Part shown: positions 39,262 to 49,417 of the stretch, piece after piece | Numbering within the stretch: position 1 is the first letter of the stretch | How the letters are laid out: every line of letters starts with the position of its first letter | Source of the DNA: Bradyrhizobium sp. 4 | GTDB lineage: Bacteria; Pseudomonadota; Alphaproteobacteria; Rhizobiales; Xanthobacteraceae | Direction: 5' to 3' | NCBI RefSeq assembly: GCF_023100905.1 | Contig: NZ_CP064686.1 | Span: forward strand, 1,240,001 to 1,304,000 | Length of the DNA stretch: 64,000 bases | Notes under the pieces: generated by a model | Database searches by the model: none | What the model saw: the letters and a program-made list of their open reading frames with translations, nothing else | Told to the model about the DNA's origin: nothing | Translations under genes and position numbers: made by a program

Positions 39262-41150
39262 TCAAGCCACGGCTTTGAGTTCTTGACGACGATAAGCAAG
39301 GCAGGAGCTGATCGATCTGGCTGTTTGGATGGCCATTGACGATCCTGGTGAGGACGTCGGTGATAATTGAGCGGGTCGGCGTCGTTCAGCTTGCGGGTTT
39401 CGATCAATGAGGCGATGACGGCCCAATGCTCGGCACCACCGGAGCCGGCGAATAGAGCATTTTTCAGTTGAGCTTGATCGGGCGGATTGATCGCTCGCAA
39501 TGTTATCGATTTCGATGCAACCATCATCAATGAAGCGCGTCAGTCCCCTCCAGCGCGTGAGCGCATAGCGAACGGCATCGGGTAGCTTGCCCTTCTGGCT
39601 GATCAAAGCGAGCTTGGCGTGCAGCCCCTGCTCAAATGTCTTGGCGAGTGGCCGGCTTTTCTGCCGTCGGATGAGACGGCGCTCCTCGGCGCTGCGACCG
39701 CGGATGTTTTTCTCAATGGCGTGGAACTCGGCGATGCGCTTGAGCGCCTCACTGGCGATCGGCGCAGGGCCTCGCGTTGCCAGGTCATAGAAGTTGCCCG
39801 CGTATGCGCCCAGCACAGCAAGCTCGACGTCACCTCGCTCGGCGAGCTTCGGGTAACCGGTATAGCCGACGACCTGCAAAATCCCCTTGAACCCCGCGAG
39901 ATGGGCGATCGGCCGCTCGGCCTTGGTTCGGTGGCATAGACATAGGAGACGCTGGGCGGGTCGGCGCCGCCCCATGGCCGGTCGTCGGCGGCATAGGCCC
40001 AGAGCTGGCCGGTCTTGGTGCACCCGAGGCCGGGATCGAGCACCGGCACCGTGGTCTCGTCGGCGAACAGTTTTGATCTCTGCCTGAGCTTGAAGAGCAG
40101 GCGTTCGTGCAGCGGCCGCAAATGCCACCGGCATGAACAACCCAGTCCGCCGGCGTGGAGCAATCCAGCTCGATGCCCTGGCGCGCGTAGATCTGGGCCC
40201 GCCGGTAGAGCGGCAGATGATCTACATATTTGGACACCAGAAGCTGGGCGACTGTGGCCTAGGTGTGGTCTTTCAGGAGGTTGTCCATCTGGTCTGAACC
40301 GAGGAAGCTGAGGTTGCGAAGCTTCAGTGTTCCAAGGAGAGACCAGATTAAAGTCACAAGAATGCGCCTTTGATGCCTAAGGTCGAAAGGCGATGTGCGA
40401 AGCGTGGTCGAGGGCGGGCTGAGCGAGACTGCGAATGGGCGTACGCCAAAGCCTGTCCAACGTCAGATCGCCGCGCTCAGGAGTTGCCGATTTCGCTGCA
40501 CCAATACAATTGGCACCGGCCCCACGGCGGGATAAAATCTGAAACTCCGACCAGCAGGCTCGGTTTGACCATGGTGCACGCTTAAGTCGGTAATCCGCCC
40601 TCGATCAGCCGGGCTGGGCCTGCGCTTGCAGGACGCCGATCCTCGCATGATCGGCAGGCGTATTTGGGTATGCAGGTGACAAGGACCTGGAACTGCGCCG
40701 GCACCATGTCCAGCCGCTCGCTCTTGTGCTCCCCGATCCGGTGCGACTCGCCCCGGCAACAGGGCAGATCTTGTCGCCGATGCCGACCACGACCTCGATG
40801 CGCAGCAAATGCGCTGGCGACGCATTGCCGCGGCGCTTGCGAGGCCGCGCTATACGCCCCTCAGAGGCACTCTCGTCTTCGCTGCCCCCGCCGGAGGCTG
40901 TTCGACGTCTTCCAGGCCCAGCAGCATCCGGTCCTCGGGCAGCGTCTCCGCCCGACGGCTAAATCGGTGTCGCTGCAGCTCCTTGATGATCTGACGCAGC
41001 CGCTCGCTCTCGTGCCGCTCGGCAAGCAGCATCGCCTTCAACGCGCCAAAGCGGCAGATCATATTCGGCTGCATTTTACGACGATCTCGACCGACCTGAT
41101 TCACTTCGCCGCAGCGCTGCCAACAATTGTCCGGGCTGGCTCGCGGTTGC
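39262..41150 (-). pseudogene. IS66 TnpC, frameshifted and split by an IS481 piece
   Basis: The N-terminal part (41110-40607) reads LKAMLLAERHESERLRQIIK, ELQRHRFSRRAETLPEDRML and LDMVPAQ-type remnants. The remainder (40290-39262) reads VAQLLVSKYVDHLPLYRRAQ, IYARQGIELDCSTPADWV, FHAIEKNIRGRSAEERRLIR and VRYALTRWRGLTRFIDDGCI. The two pieces are contiguous parts of one TnpC interrupted by ~300 bp of opposite-strand IS481 DNA. Several frameshifts are also present. Confidence 0.8.
40310..40600 (+). pseudogene. IS481-family transposase C-terminal fragment
   Basis: The frame reads EWAYAKACPTSDRRAQELPI, SLHQYNWHRPHGGIKSETPT and SRLGLTMVHA, the end of an IS481-family integrase. It lies within an IS66 tnpC and in the opposite orientation, so it entered later. 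Confidence 0.7.
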
Positions 41151-41468
41151 CGTTCGCGTGCCTCATGGACCCGACGCCAGTCGAGCCCTTCCGGTGAGCG
41201 GATTGAGGAATGTCCCCAATAGTGAGTCTGACGAATCATTTCCGGAGGTGGTCGAAGTTCGAGAGCCCCACCATGCTTTGTACGGCCGCTCATTTCGAGT
41301 GATCAGGAAGTTGGCCAGCCAGGCCGCGGTATTCCCACTTCGTATGAAGTTGAGTATCGCGCAGGAAGCAGTCTTCTGATGAATAGTATGGAGAAGAAGC
41401 AAATCAGATTATGCTGAGTATGGAGGCTCTACTCGAGCTTTTATCGACAGCGGATTTTCCCGACGCAC

Positions 41469-41717
41469 ATGAGCATGGATCCAGCCGATCTTTGGTTGAC
41501 GCTGACGCCCGCGCTCCGGCGCCAGATCGTCGAAGACGTCGCCGCGATCTTAGAGGAGATCCCTCATGAAGTCCGAGTTGGTCACGCCAAGCCACTTGGC
41601 GCGCAAAGCCGTATTCTATATCCGGCAGTCGACGCCGCACCAGGTCGTAAGCAATCAGGAGAGCCTGCGCCTTCAGTACGCGCTTCGCAAGCGCGCCCGC
41701 GAACTCGGATGGCGTGA
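41469..41717 (+). CDS. Short ORF preceding a serine recombinase
   Basis: It begins MSMDPADLWLTLTPALRRQI, VEDVAAILEEIPHEV and overlaps the following recombinase start in another frame. A comparable short ORF with a W-x2-L pattern precedes the intact recombinase at 47121. The product is unknown. The tail after ~35 residues is arginine-rich and probably reflects a frameshift. Confidence 0.4.
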   Translation: MSMDPADLWLTLTPALRRQIVEDVAAILEEIPHEVRVGHAKPLGAQSRILYPAVDAAPGRKQSGEPAPSVRASQARPRTRMA

Positions 41718-42540
41718 GGCGGCCGTCGACGTGATTGATGCGGATCTCGGGTTGAGTGGCGCGTCTATAGCACAGCGCAACGGCTCAAAGAAGTCGTTAG
41801 CCGTGTTGGCCTGAGTGCAGTGGGACTCATCCCCTCGATCGACGTGACCCGCTTGGCGCGTAATTGTACCGACTGGTATCCGCTCCCGGATATCTGCGGT
41901 CTACGTGGCTGTATCGCCGACCGCGATGGTGTCTATGATCCGGCACCCCGAACGACGGTTACTTCTCGGGCCGAAGGGCTCGATCTACGAGCTTGAACTA
42001 CAAACTGCCGCGTCGCGGTCGGGACGATGTGTGCTGGACGCGCGCGACGCTGGCTGCCGTCGCGGCGATCTTAAAGAACCCCGCATACACAGGCGCCTTT
42101 GCCTATGGACGAACTCGCTTCCATCCGCCGAAGCGGGAGGGCGCCCTGCCATAAAGGCCCCGCGACCAATGGAGGGGTGGCGGATCGTCGTTTAAAGATC
42201 GATATCCTGCCTATATCGACCGGCCAATCTTTATGGCATCGAAACCCGAGGCGCGCCTCGCGGTGGCGAGCTGCTGCTCCGCGGCATCGCCTGGTGCGCA
42301 CGATGTGGCCATAAGATGTACGTCCGCTGCAAGGCGGGCGGCAAGTATGTATGCAATCACCAGCGTACCCACGAAGGCCAGCCGACCTGCCAACACATCT
42401 GGGCCAAACGTATCGATTGTCAGCCCGCCCTCGGTTCACCCGATGGTGCTGACGCTGGAACGAGCCGGCCTCATCACAAGGCAGCCAAGGACGCCTCGCA
42501 GCATCGAGATCCTCGTTGATCCGAAACAATTGCCAGAGCT
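41566..42540 (+). pseudogene. Large serine recombinase, decayed
   Basis: It starts MKSELVTPSHLARKAVFYIR, QSTPHQVVSNQESLRLQYAL (catalytic Ser in the Y-x-RQST motif). Later pieces are VTRLARNCTDWYPL, AAILKNPAYTGAFAYGRTRF (recombinase domain), RGIAWCARCGHKMYVRCKAG and CNHQ (zinc ribbon). Length is compressed to ~320 codons by deletions, with several frameshifts. It is a relative of the intact 689-residue enzyme at 47121-49190. Confidence 0.8.
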
Positions 42541-42769
42541 AATCTGACCGCCGGACGCAACCTGTCAAATTCACTGTGCGGAGCCAGGAAGCCGTTCCTT
42601 CTCATCCTGCGACCACCGACACCGCCGCTCGACAGATGTGATCGTGAAATCGTCCAGCGCTTCTCCTAGGATTACCGCTAAGACCTGCAGCGCTCGCGTC
42701 CGTCAAACAAAGCGGCCCTCAACGGCTTTCAAAAATCTACTCCGACCGCCGCGCCCAGCGCGATGTCGG

Positions 42770-42880
42770 TTAGGCGTGACAGCCCGCACACATGACGGTA
42801 TTGTCAGGCGGCCGATCGCCGGCGCGGGCGAGATAACCGCCCAGCCGGGCGATCTTGCTCATAGAGTGCGAGAGCGTTTT
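42770..42880 (-). pseudogene. IS4-family transposase C-terminal scrap
   Basis: The minus strand reads MSKIARLGGYLARAGDRPPD, NTVM, resembling the conserved C-terminus of Tn5/IS4-type transposases. Only ~35 residues remain. Confidence 0.5.
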
Positions 42881-42899
42881 CTGTCTTGCCTCTGGTTTG

Positions 42900-43555
42900 T
42901 CCTTGAAGAGACGATCGCGCTCAGCGGCCCCGAACAGGATGTGATTTTCCCGCCAGGAGCACGAGCCCAGCCGCCTGGGTCGTTGTCCGACTTCACCGAC
43001 ACAAGCGCGCTCGGCATTAGCATCGCGAGTGAGGCGCTCCAGCAGCGGCTCTACCACTTGCGGCTCGCGTTCTCGGGCTTCGAGGACGCCCATTCGTGCT
43101 TGGCGGCGAAAGCTCGTTGCCCTGGCTGAGGGCTTGCAGAACGCCCTGGGCGTTCGGCGGCGTGGCGCGGGAGCATCGCAGCGCAACCTTCGGTGGCGTT
43201 CCGTCATCTGCGCCGGAGCATCTGACACAGCGCTGTGCCGGGCATGGGCCACTGCGGGATGAGGTCAACGCGCAACAATGCGGGCATCGCACACGAGAAC
43301 GGTTCTATCGAGAGTGCGCACGGTCATCTCAAATGAGCACTGGAGGATGCGCTGCTGCTGCGGGGGACGCCCGACTTTGTCAGTCTCAACGCCTACCGGC
43401 TTGTGTGACAAGATTGTCGGCCGGCGCAACTCAAAAAGGAAGCACTGGCGCCACTGCCGAAAGGCCGAACGACCGACTTCGAGGAGAGGCTAATCCCGGT
43501 GACGTCGTCTGGCGGCTTCATCCGGCGGCGCGACATTCGTCCGATATTCGCTGCC
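42900..43555 (+). pseudogene. IS21 IstA fragment, frameshifted
   Basis: Scattered frames give ASEALQQRLYHLRLAFSGFE, ALAEGLQNAL, NNAGIAHENGSIESAHGHLK, ALEDALLLRGTPDFVSLNAY, VDKIVGRRN and VTSSGGF, consecutive segments of an IstA transposase from a different IS21 subgroup than the element at 3909-6181. Confidence 0.7.
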
Positions 43556-43559
43556 AAGA

Positions 43560-43850
43560 GAACAGGCTCGAACATTCCGCTGACCGACATCAAACATCCC
43601 AAGACCAATGGCCACTCAAGCGCATGAACCGCACGATCAAGGAAGCTGCCGTCCAACGCTATCATTGTGATCGACGCGATCAGGTCGAAACTCACCTTGC
43701 CGACTTCATCACCGCGTACAACTGCGCTCGGTGGTCGAAGACCTTGATGGGCCTCACGCCTTACGAATACGCCTGCAAGTGCTGGACTTCCCCGCCAGAA
43801 CCATTCAAACTAACCCGCTCGAGCAAATGTCAGGACTAAATACCTTTCGA
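43560..43850 (+). pseudogene. IS481-family transposase 3' fragment and right end
   Basis: It reads PLTDIKHPKTNGH, then in another frame MNRTIKEAAVQRYHCDRRDQ, VETHLADFITAYNCAR and LMGLTPYEYACKCWTS, close to the C-terminal 95 residues of the transposase at 302-1267. It ends with CAGGACTAAATACC, the element's right end. The join to IstA at about 43557 is abrupt. Confidence 0.82.
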
Positions 43851-44086
43851 TGCCGTATGCGTCATCTGTCCGCATTGCTTGTCTCACGCCACTAGCGTGG
43901 GCTGCACCCGGCTCTCCTGGTCAGAGGATGGGCTACGAAAGGAACCTGAGCGTCTCCAGAACTGCCGGCGAAGTTGGTCAGCCAAATTCCCGCATGAGCA
44001 ACGGAGGCTTAGTTGAAAAAAATTCCAAAATAGTAACAAGTCAAATTTGTTAATATGAACCAAAGGCAAGACAAGGCAGACCAATT

Positions 44087-44470
44087 GTGCCGTACAGTGA
44101 CATTGATGTAAAAATTGGCGAACGCATTCGGAATGAGCGAAAACGAATCGGTCTCAGTCAGAAGGAACTCGCAAGTCAACTGGATATAGTTTTTCAGCAG
44201 CTGCAGAAGCACGAGAATGGCACAAGTAGAGTACCGGCTAGTCGACTTTACGAAATTGCCCGGGCACTGAACACGCCCATCTCACATTTTTTTGATGTGA
44301 CCAAACGTGAATCACCCGAGGTTTCGGCAATAGTCAGCGCACAAAGGGGCAAGTTAGGGAAGCAAGTTTTCGAGCTTGTCACGGCCTTCCTGAAGATCAG
44401 GGATGACGATGCTCGAGCGGATATCGTCTCCTTGGTCACAAAGCTATCAAAATTAAGCACCAAGCGATAG
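44087..44470 (+). CDS. XRE-family transcriptional regulator
   Basis: This intact 127-residue protein starts at GTG 44087 with AAGGCAGA just upstream. Residues 10-70 form a Cro/CI helix-turn-helix: IGERIRNERKRIGLSQKELA, SQLDIVFQQLQKHENGTSRV, PASRLYEIARALNTPISHFF. A short helical C-terminal tail (LVTAFLKIRDDDARADIVSL) follows, as in PraR/SinR-like rhizobial regulators. Its upstream region (43990-44086) is unusually AT-rich. It converges with the enoyl-CoA hydratase gene; no target can be inferred. Confidence 0.9.
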   Translation: MPYSDIDVKIGERIRNERKRIGLSQKELASQLDIVFQQLQKHENGTSRVPASRLYEIARALNTPISHFFDVTKRESPEVSAIVSAQRGKLGKQVFELVTAFLKIRDDDARADIVSLVTKLSKLSTKR

Positions 44471-44498
44471 ATCTGCTGACACTTTCGCTTGCCAAGCG

Positions 44499-45266
44499 TT
44501 ACATCAAACTTTCGCTATGCTTTAGGACCCGTTTAAAGTGTGGTTGGGCAGCGCTAGCCGCAACCCCAGCAACATGTGCCTCCTTCGCATCCTGTGCGAT
44601 TTCCTGCAAACCTGCGACCAGCCCCCCATTGATGAGCTCTTTCGTTCGTCGAAATGTGACTTCCGGAAATTTACTGAGCATCTGCGCTCGAACAATAGCC
44701 TTCTCCACAATAAGATTCCCATCTACCAGTTCGTGAAGCAGTTTGTGATCCAGCGCCCACGAAATCGGAACGGTTTCGCATCCAAAAACAATATCAGACA
44801 TTGCTGCTCGACCGACAAGACTTCGGAGCATATAGGCGCCAATCGGACAGGCGATCCCGTACTTCAATTCCCACATAAGCAGCTTGGTGTCCCGCGAGCC
44901 CACGCGCCAATCGCACGACAGGGCGACCTGAAAGCCGACGCCTATTGCGTATCCACCGACTGCCGCAACCGTTGGCTTCGTGAGCTTGAGTATCGTCGAA
45001 TAGAAGTCAATCCACCGGTCAATAGCGGCTTCTACCGCTAGGCGCCCGGAAAGCTGGGCCACCTCGTTGAAATCAGCGCCGGCGCAAAAGGATCGGTCAC
45101 TTCCTCCCGTCAACACCAAAGCCCGTATCGCGGGATTATCCTCTGTGTCTCGGCAAACAGAACGAATGGCGTTCTCAAGTTCCAAACTCATCGGGTTCTG
45201 AGCACTGGTGTGATTGAACCGAGCGATGAGAACCGCGCCTCGAGCTTCCGTTTCTACAATTGCCAT
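44499..45266 (-). CDS. Enoyl-CoA hydratase/isomerase family protein
   Basis: Crotonase-fold protein of 255 residues that would hydrate a trans-2-enoyl-CoA or carry out a related reaction. The first oxyanion-hole segment is SFCAGADFNEVAQL and the second YAIGVGFQVALSCDWRVGS. The usual first catalytic Glu region reads WELKYGIACPIGAYMLRSLV, with Glu in the MWELKYG position, and the second catalytic Glu is not obvious, so isomerase or other crotonase chemistry is possible. ATG 45266 follows GGAAACGGT. Two operator-like motifs lie 68 and 102 bp upstream. Confidence 0.9.
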   Translation of the reverse strand: MAIVETEARGAVLIARFNHTSAQNPMSLELENAIRSVCRDTEDNPAIRALVLTGGSDRSFCAGADFNEVAQLSGRLAVEAAIDRWIDFYSTILKLTKPTVAAVGGYAIGVGFQVALSCDWRVGSRDTKLLMWELKYGIACPIGAYMLRSLVGRAAMSDIVFGCETVPISWALDHKLLHELVDGNLIVEKAIVRAQMLSKFPEVTFRRTKELINGGLVAGLQEIAQDAKEAHVAGVAASAAQPHFKRVLKHSESLM

Positions 45267-45333
45267 ACCGTTTCCAATCAGTCGCTTGCGTTAGCGGGGC
45301 GTATCCGCCTTGAGAGCCACATAAATAGTTCGT

Positions 45334-45386
45334 ACACCTATTCGGAGAAATTTGCAAGTCGAATGCTACACCTATATTGAGAAATT
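45334..45386. promoter_or_regulatory. Tandem operator-like motif pair B
   Basis: ACACCTATTCGGAGAAAT at 45334 and ACACCTATATTGAGAAAT at 45368 are direct repeats 34 bp apart, upstream of the enoyl-CoA hydratase gene. The pair has the same order, orientation relative to the gene and near-identical spacing as the pairs at 26630 and 52927. Confidence 0.75.
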
Positions 45387-45469
45387 CTCGCCAAGTGTCT
45401 CGAATGTGCTGGCTTAGGACGGGAGCGGGCCGGTGCAGGGCACATCGCGCGCTCTCGATCGAAACACTT

Positions 45470-45831
45470 TGTGGCCCACACCGGATTGAGCGGCTGATGC
45501 GCCTACAAGGCTTGCGGGCGCGCCCGCGACGTCGGCGCTTGCAAGGATGACGGCGATCGACATTTCGAGAAGGTGCCAACGAACCTCCTGGACCGGCAGT
45601 TCGCTGCCGAGCGGCCGAACCAGAAGTGGATCGCCGAGTTCACCTTATCTCTGGACGGCCGGAGGCGGGCTCTGTGTCGTAACGGTGATCGACCTGTTCT
45701 CGCGCCGCGTGGTGGGCTGGTCGACGAGTGTCGCCATGACAGCACAGCTCGTGACGGACGCATTGTTGATGGCCGTCTGGGGACGAGGCAAGCCGGATGC
45801 CGTATTGCATCACTCCGACCAAGGCAGCCAG
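45470..45831 (+). pseudogene. IS3 orfB 5' part, interrupted by IS30
   Basis: It reads GPHRIERLMRLQGLRARPRR, LLDRQFAAERPNQKWIAEFT, then out of frame VTDALLMAVWGRGKPDAVLH and HSDQGSQ, the N-terminal and first catalytic parts of an IS3 transposase. It stops at the CAG codon where an IS30 copy begins, the same codon interrupted at 50875. Confidence 0.8.
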
Positions 45832-46430
45832 GGCGGATTCAAACAGTCGTCGCAACGCCAGTTGTTTTACTCATGACAGCAGATCGTCAAGCGCCTCCGC
45901 CGGCGTTTTCCAGCCTAGTGTCTTTCTCGGTCGAGCATTGAGTTGAGGGCCGCTGCCACAGCGGATATCTCCTCGGCCCTGTGGATGCTCAGGTCTGTGC
46001 CTTTCGGGAAGTACTGCCGCAGCAAGGCGTTGGTGTTCTCGATAGTGCCGCGCTGCCAAGGGCTTTGCGGGTCGCAGAAGTAGACCTGGATACCCGCATC
46101 GATCTTGAGACGATCGTGCTGAGCCATTTCGGCTCCCTGGTCCCAGGTTGGCGAGCGACGCAGCTCTTCGGGTAAGGTGATGACGGTGCGCGTGATCGCG
46201 TCGCGCACGGCTTCGGCCCCGTGTCCCGCAAGCGCAGGTCCGTTCTTCACGCGCGGAGTTTCGCCATGCCCCCAACCCGCGTCGTGAAGCGCGTCGTGCG
46301 CTCGACCAGCGTGCCGATTGCCGAGCTGCCAAGACGAGGATGAGGTCTCCCTTCCAATGTCCCCGCACTGCTCCAGCGGCAGCTTCAGCAGGGCGCTCAC
46401 TGATCATGATCTCGGGCAGACAAAGCTGAG
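45832..46430 (-). pseudogene. IS30-family element, 3' half
   Basis: It begins with the IS30 terminal sequence GGCGGATTCAAACAGTCG. The transposase is on the minus strand: SPEIMI-type remnant, MISERPAEAA, HGAEAVRDAITRTVITLPEE, SPTWDQGAEMAQHDRLKIDA, GIQVYFCDPQSPWQRGTIEN (catalytic Glu region) and RKTLGWKTPAEALDDLLS. It is truncated at about 46430 and frameshifted once. Unlike the second copy it retains W at both positions where that one has stops. Confidence 0.82.
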
Positions 46431-46444
46431 CTGCTGCCGGGTTG

Positions 46445-46530
46445 ATGGACGGCTGGTTAAGCTAATCCCACCTTGCGCTCGAACTCAACAGGGCTGAGAT
46501 ATCCGATGGTCGAATGACGCCGGATCGCTT
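46445..46530 (-). pseudogene. IS3 orfB C-terminal scrap
   Basis: The minus strand reads RRHSTIGYLSPVEFERKVGL, A and stop, the conserved end of IS3-family OrfB. It is opposite in orientation to the IS3 part at 45470. From 46531 to 46891 no gene is recognised, though an open plus-strand frame (FFARFFIGIILGLGAEFAFM) is present. Confidence 0.75.
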
Positions 46531-46891
46531 TGTACAACGACGTTTGAGAACGCCCACAGGACCGTTCTTCGCGAGGTTCTTTATCGGCATCATCCTTGGT
46601 TTGGGCGCCGAGTTTGCGTTCATGGGGCCATCGACAAGGCCGACGATGTCGTTTTTCGCTGCACCCTGGACGGATCGCAAGCAGACCGTTGGCTGGAAGT
46701 TCCCGCATGGATGTTCGACCGGACGGCATGCCATGACGCCGGGTTTCTGACAGCTCAGCCGCTTGTTAGGATCGATGCACTTGCGGCGCTTTCTGCGCTT
46801 CTCGATGTAGCGTTGAAGGATCGAACGCCATCAGCTGCCCCGCTTTCTGGCGCATCCAGAGGCTCTCACGGCCAGAATCGGGGAGCGACTC

Positions 46892-47131
46892 ATGTCAAGC
46901 CAGACGGCAATGCCAGGGAGCGGATACCGACACAATCAACGACCGCGGCCGCAGCAGCAGATGGATCTGTTCGGGAGCGGCCTGTCGAACGGCGCCATCG
47001 GCGCGCCGGCATGGTCGGAGCTGCCGGCGGAAGCGCAGGCGGCCCTTATGAGTCTGATGACGCAGTTGATCCTCGACCATGCTGCGACGACGGCGACGCC
47101 GCCCGCGAAGGAGGTCGGTCATGATTTCTGA
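46892..47131 (+). CDS. Short ORF overlapping the recombinase start
   Basis: This 79-residue protein, MSSQTAMPGSGYRHNQRPRP through WSELPAEAQAALMSLMTQLI, overlaps the recombinase start by 11 bases, so the pair is probably translationally coupled. A helical segment P-x-W-x2-LP-x-E-x-Q is the only feature. A similar short ORF precedes the relic at 41566, and the frame before the fragment at 54817 ends LIEALAGLLLESREGG. The function is unknown; it is perhaps an accessory to the recombinase. Confidence 0.6.
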   Translation: MSSQTAMPGSGYRHNQRPRPQQQMDLFGSGLSNGAIGAPAWSELPAEAQAALMSLMTQLILDHAATTATPPAKEVGHDF

Positions 47132-49190
47132 CAAGGTCAGGCCTCATCATCTCGAGCGCAAGGCGCTTCTTTACGTGCGTCAATCCTCAGCGCATCAGGT
47201 GTTGCACAATCGCGAGAGCAGTGCGTTGCAGTACGCCATGCGGGACCGGCTGACGGCGCTCGGGTGGTCAGAGATTGAAGTGATCGATGATGATCTCGGT
47301 CGTTCAGCCGCCGGCGGGGTACAACGCGCCGGTTTCGAGCGGATGGTAGCGGAGGTTTGCCTCGGTAAGGTTGGCGCGGTTTGCGCCCGCGAGGTCTCGC
47401 GCTTCGCTCGCAACAGCCGGGATTGGCAGCAACTCATCGAGATGTGTCGTGTGGTCGATACCGTCCTGGTCGATCAGGAGACGATCTATGCACCGAGGCA
47501 CGGTAACGACCGCCTGCTGCTCGGGCTCAAGGGCAGCCTCAACGAGTACGAGCTGGATCTGTTGCGCCAGCGCTCGCTCTCGGCCCGCTACGAGAAGGCG
47601 CGCCGGGGCGAGTTGGTTGTGGCGGCGCCCGTCGGCTTCGTGAAGGCCGGCGACCATTATGAGAAAGATCCGGATCGGCGTGTCCAGGAAGCGATCAAGC
47701 TGGTGTTCGACAAGGTCGAGGAACTGGGCAGCGCGCGACAGGCGCTCTGCTGGCTCCACGAGTACAATCTTGATCTGCCGGTGAAGCAGACCAGCGGCGA
47801 CACGGCCTGGCGGCGACCAAGCTACTCCGCCATCCACCGGATCATTGAGAACCCGGTCTACGGCGGCGCCTATGCCTATGGTAAGACCGCTGTGGCGGCG
47901 GGATACAGCGCCGCAGGCGTGAGCGTGAAGATCCGCCGCAAGGCGCGGAACGAATGGCTGGCGCTGAAGCCCAACACCCACGAAGGGTATGTGAGCTGGG
48001 AGAGGTTCGAGGCGATCCGCACTATGGTCAGCAGCAACATTCCCACCGGTCGGCATCACGGCGCGCCCAAGCATGGTGACGGGCTGCTGGCCGGCCTGAT
48101 CCGGTGCAAGCGCTGCGGCCGCAAGCTCACACTCCGATACTCCGGCATGAAGCACCATATCCCGCGCTACAGCTGCAGCCGCGCCTGGATGGACAATGGT
48201 GGCCCTCACTGCATCGGCTTCGGCGGACTGCGCGTCGATGATGCAGTCGAGGAAGCGCTGCTTGGCGTCGTCGGTCCGGGCGCTATCGCCGCTGCAACCG
48301 CGGCCGCCAAGGAAGCCAGGGAACGGCGGGATCAGGTGCGCGATGCTCTCAGTCGCGACCTCGAAGCGGCGCGCTATGCCGCCGACCGGGCCTTCCGGCA
48401 GTACGATGCCGCTGACCCCGCGAACCGGCTGGTGGCGGGCGAGCTTGAAGCGCGCTGGAACAGGGCACTCGCTCACGCGGCGGAGGTCGAGGGCAAGATC
48501 GCAATGCATGAGGCGGCGACGCCCGCCCCCATTGCCGATCCAGCTTCGCTCGGCGTTCTAGCCTCGAACCTCAAAGCGGTCTGGGATGCGCCGACGACGG
48601 ATGCTCGCCTCAAGAAGCGCGTTGTGCGCACCCTCATCCATGAGGTCGTGGCCGATATCGACGATGCGGCCTCCGAGATCGTCCTCATCGTCCACTGGGT
48701 CGGCGGCGTTCACAGCGAGATACGCCTGCCCAAGCGCCGGCGCGGGCAGCGTAACAGCACCTCCGCCAACATCATCGAGGCTGTGCGCCGACTGGTGCTG
48801 ATCGCCAGCGACGATCTGATCGCCGGCCTCCTCAACCGCAACGGCCTCGAGACCGGTAACGGCAATCGCTGGACGCGCGAGCGTGTTACCTCGCTGCGCT
48901 CGAACTATCGCATCCCGGTGTTCAAGCCCGCCGAGGACGGCATCGAGCACTGGCTAAACCTCAGCAACGCCGCCAAGCTCCTGAAGATCGCGCCGAAGAC
49001 GCTCCGGCTGGCCGCTGAAGCCGGTGAAATCGAAGCCATCCATCCTCTGTCGGATGGTCCTTGGATCTTCGCCCGCAGCTCGCTGATAACAACTGCTGCT
49101 CGATCTATCGCCGAACGAGCGCGACAGAACCCAAGATACCCCACGGGATCGAATCCCAATCAGCAAAGTCTTTTCTCTTCAACAACATAG
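47121..49190 (+). CDS. Large serine recombinase (resolvase + recombinase + zinc ribbon)
   Basis: This intact 689-residue site-specific recombinase starts at ATG 47121, six bases after GGAGG. The N-terminal resolvase domain has the nucleophile in LLYVRQSSAHQVLHNRESSA and the motif CAREVSRFARNSRDWQQLIE. The recombinase domain includes IIENPVYGGAYAYGKTAVAA. A zinc ribbon follows (LIRCKRCGRKLTLRYSGMKH, with YSCSRA). A coiled-coil-like helix (~400-470) and a C-terminal domain with WTRERVTSLRSNYRIPVF follow. It overlaps a short upstream ORF. No recognisable att site or phage gene accompanies it, so it may mobilise a small unit of its own. Confidence 0.92.
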   Translation: MISDKVRPHHLERKALLYVRQSSAHQVLHNRESSALQYAMRDRLTALGWSEIEVIDDDLGRSAAGGVQRAGFERMVAEVCLGKVGAVCAREVSRFARNSRDWQQLIEMCRVVDTVLVDQETIYAPRHGNDRLLLGLKGSLNEYELDLLRQRSLSARYEKARRGELVVAAPVGFVKAGDHYEKDPDRRVQEAIKLVFDKVEELGSARQALCWLHEYNLDLPVKQTSGDTAWRRPSYSAIHRIIENPVYGGAYAYGKTAVAAGYSAAGVSVKIRRKARNEWLALKPNTHEGYVSWERFEAIRTMVSSNIPTGRHHGAPKHGDGLLAGLIRCKRCGRKLTLRYSGMKHHIPRYSCSRAWMDNGGPHCIGFGGLRVDDAVEEALLGVVGPGAIAAATAAAKEARERRDQVRDALSRDLEAARYAADRAFRQYDAADPANRLVAGELEARWNRALAHAAEVEGKIAMHEAATPAPIADPASLGVLASNLKAVWDAPTTDARLKKRVVRTLIHEVVADIDDAASEIVLIVHWVGGVHSEIRLPKRRRGQRNSTSANIIEAVRRLVLIASDDLIAGLLNRNGLETGNGNRWTRERVTSLRSNYRIPVFKPAEDGIEHWLNLSNAAKLLKIAPKTLRLAAEAGEIEAIHPLSDGPWIFARSSLITTAARSIAERARQNPRYPTGSNPNQQSLFSSTT

Positions 49191-49417
49191 ACAGATGGGT
49201 GTTCTGATGCGCGGTTGTAGAACCGCTCGATATAGTCGAACACATCGGCCCTGGCCTCGTTTCTGGTGCCATAGGTTTTGCTGGCCGTGCGCTCGGTCTT
49301 CAGTGATGAGAAGAAGCTCTCCATCGCCGCGTTGTCCCACACATTGCCGGACCGACTCATACTGCAAACGATGCCGCTGTCGGCCATCAGCCGCTGGAAC
49401 TGCTCGCTGGTGTACTG

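Noticed and set aside
47304..48509. 401-codon open frame on the - strand
   Set aside because: Antisense to the intact serine recombinase; no family resemblance.
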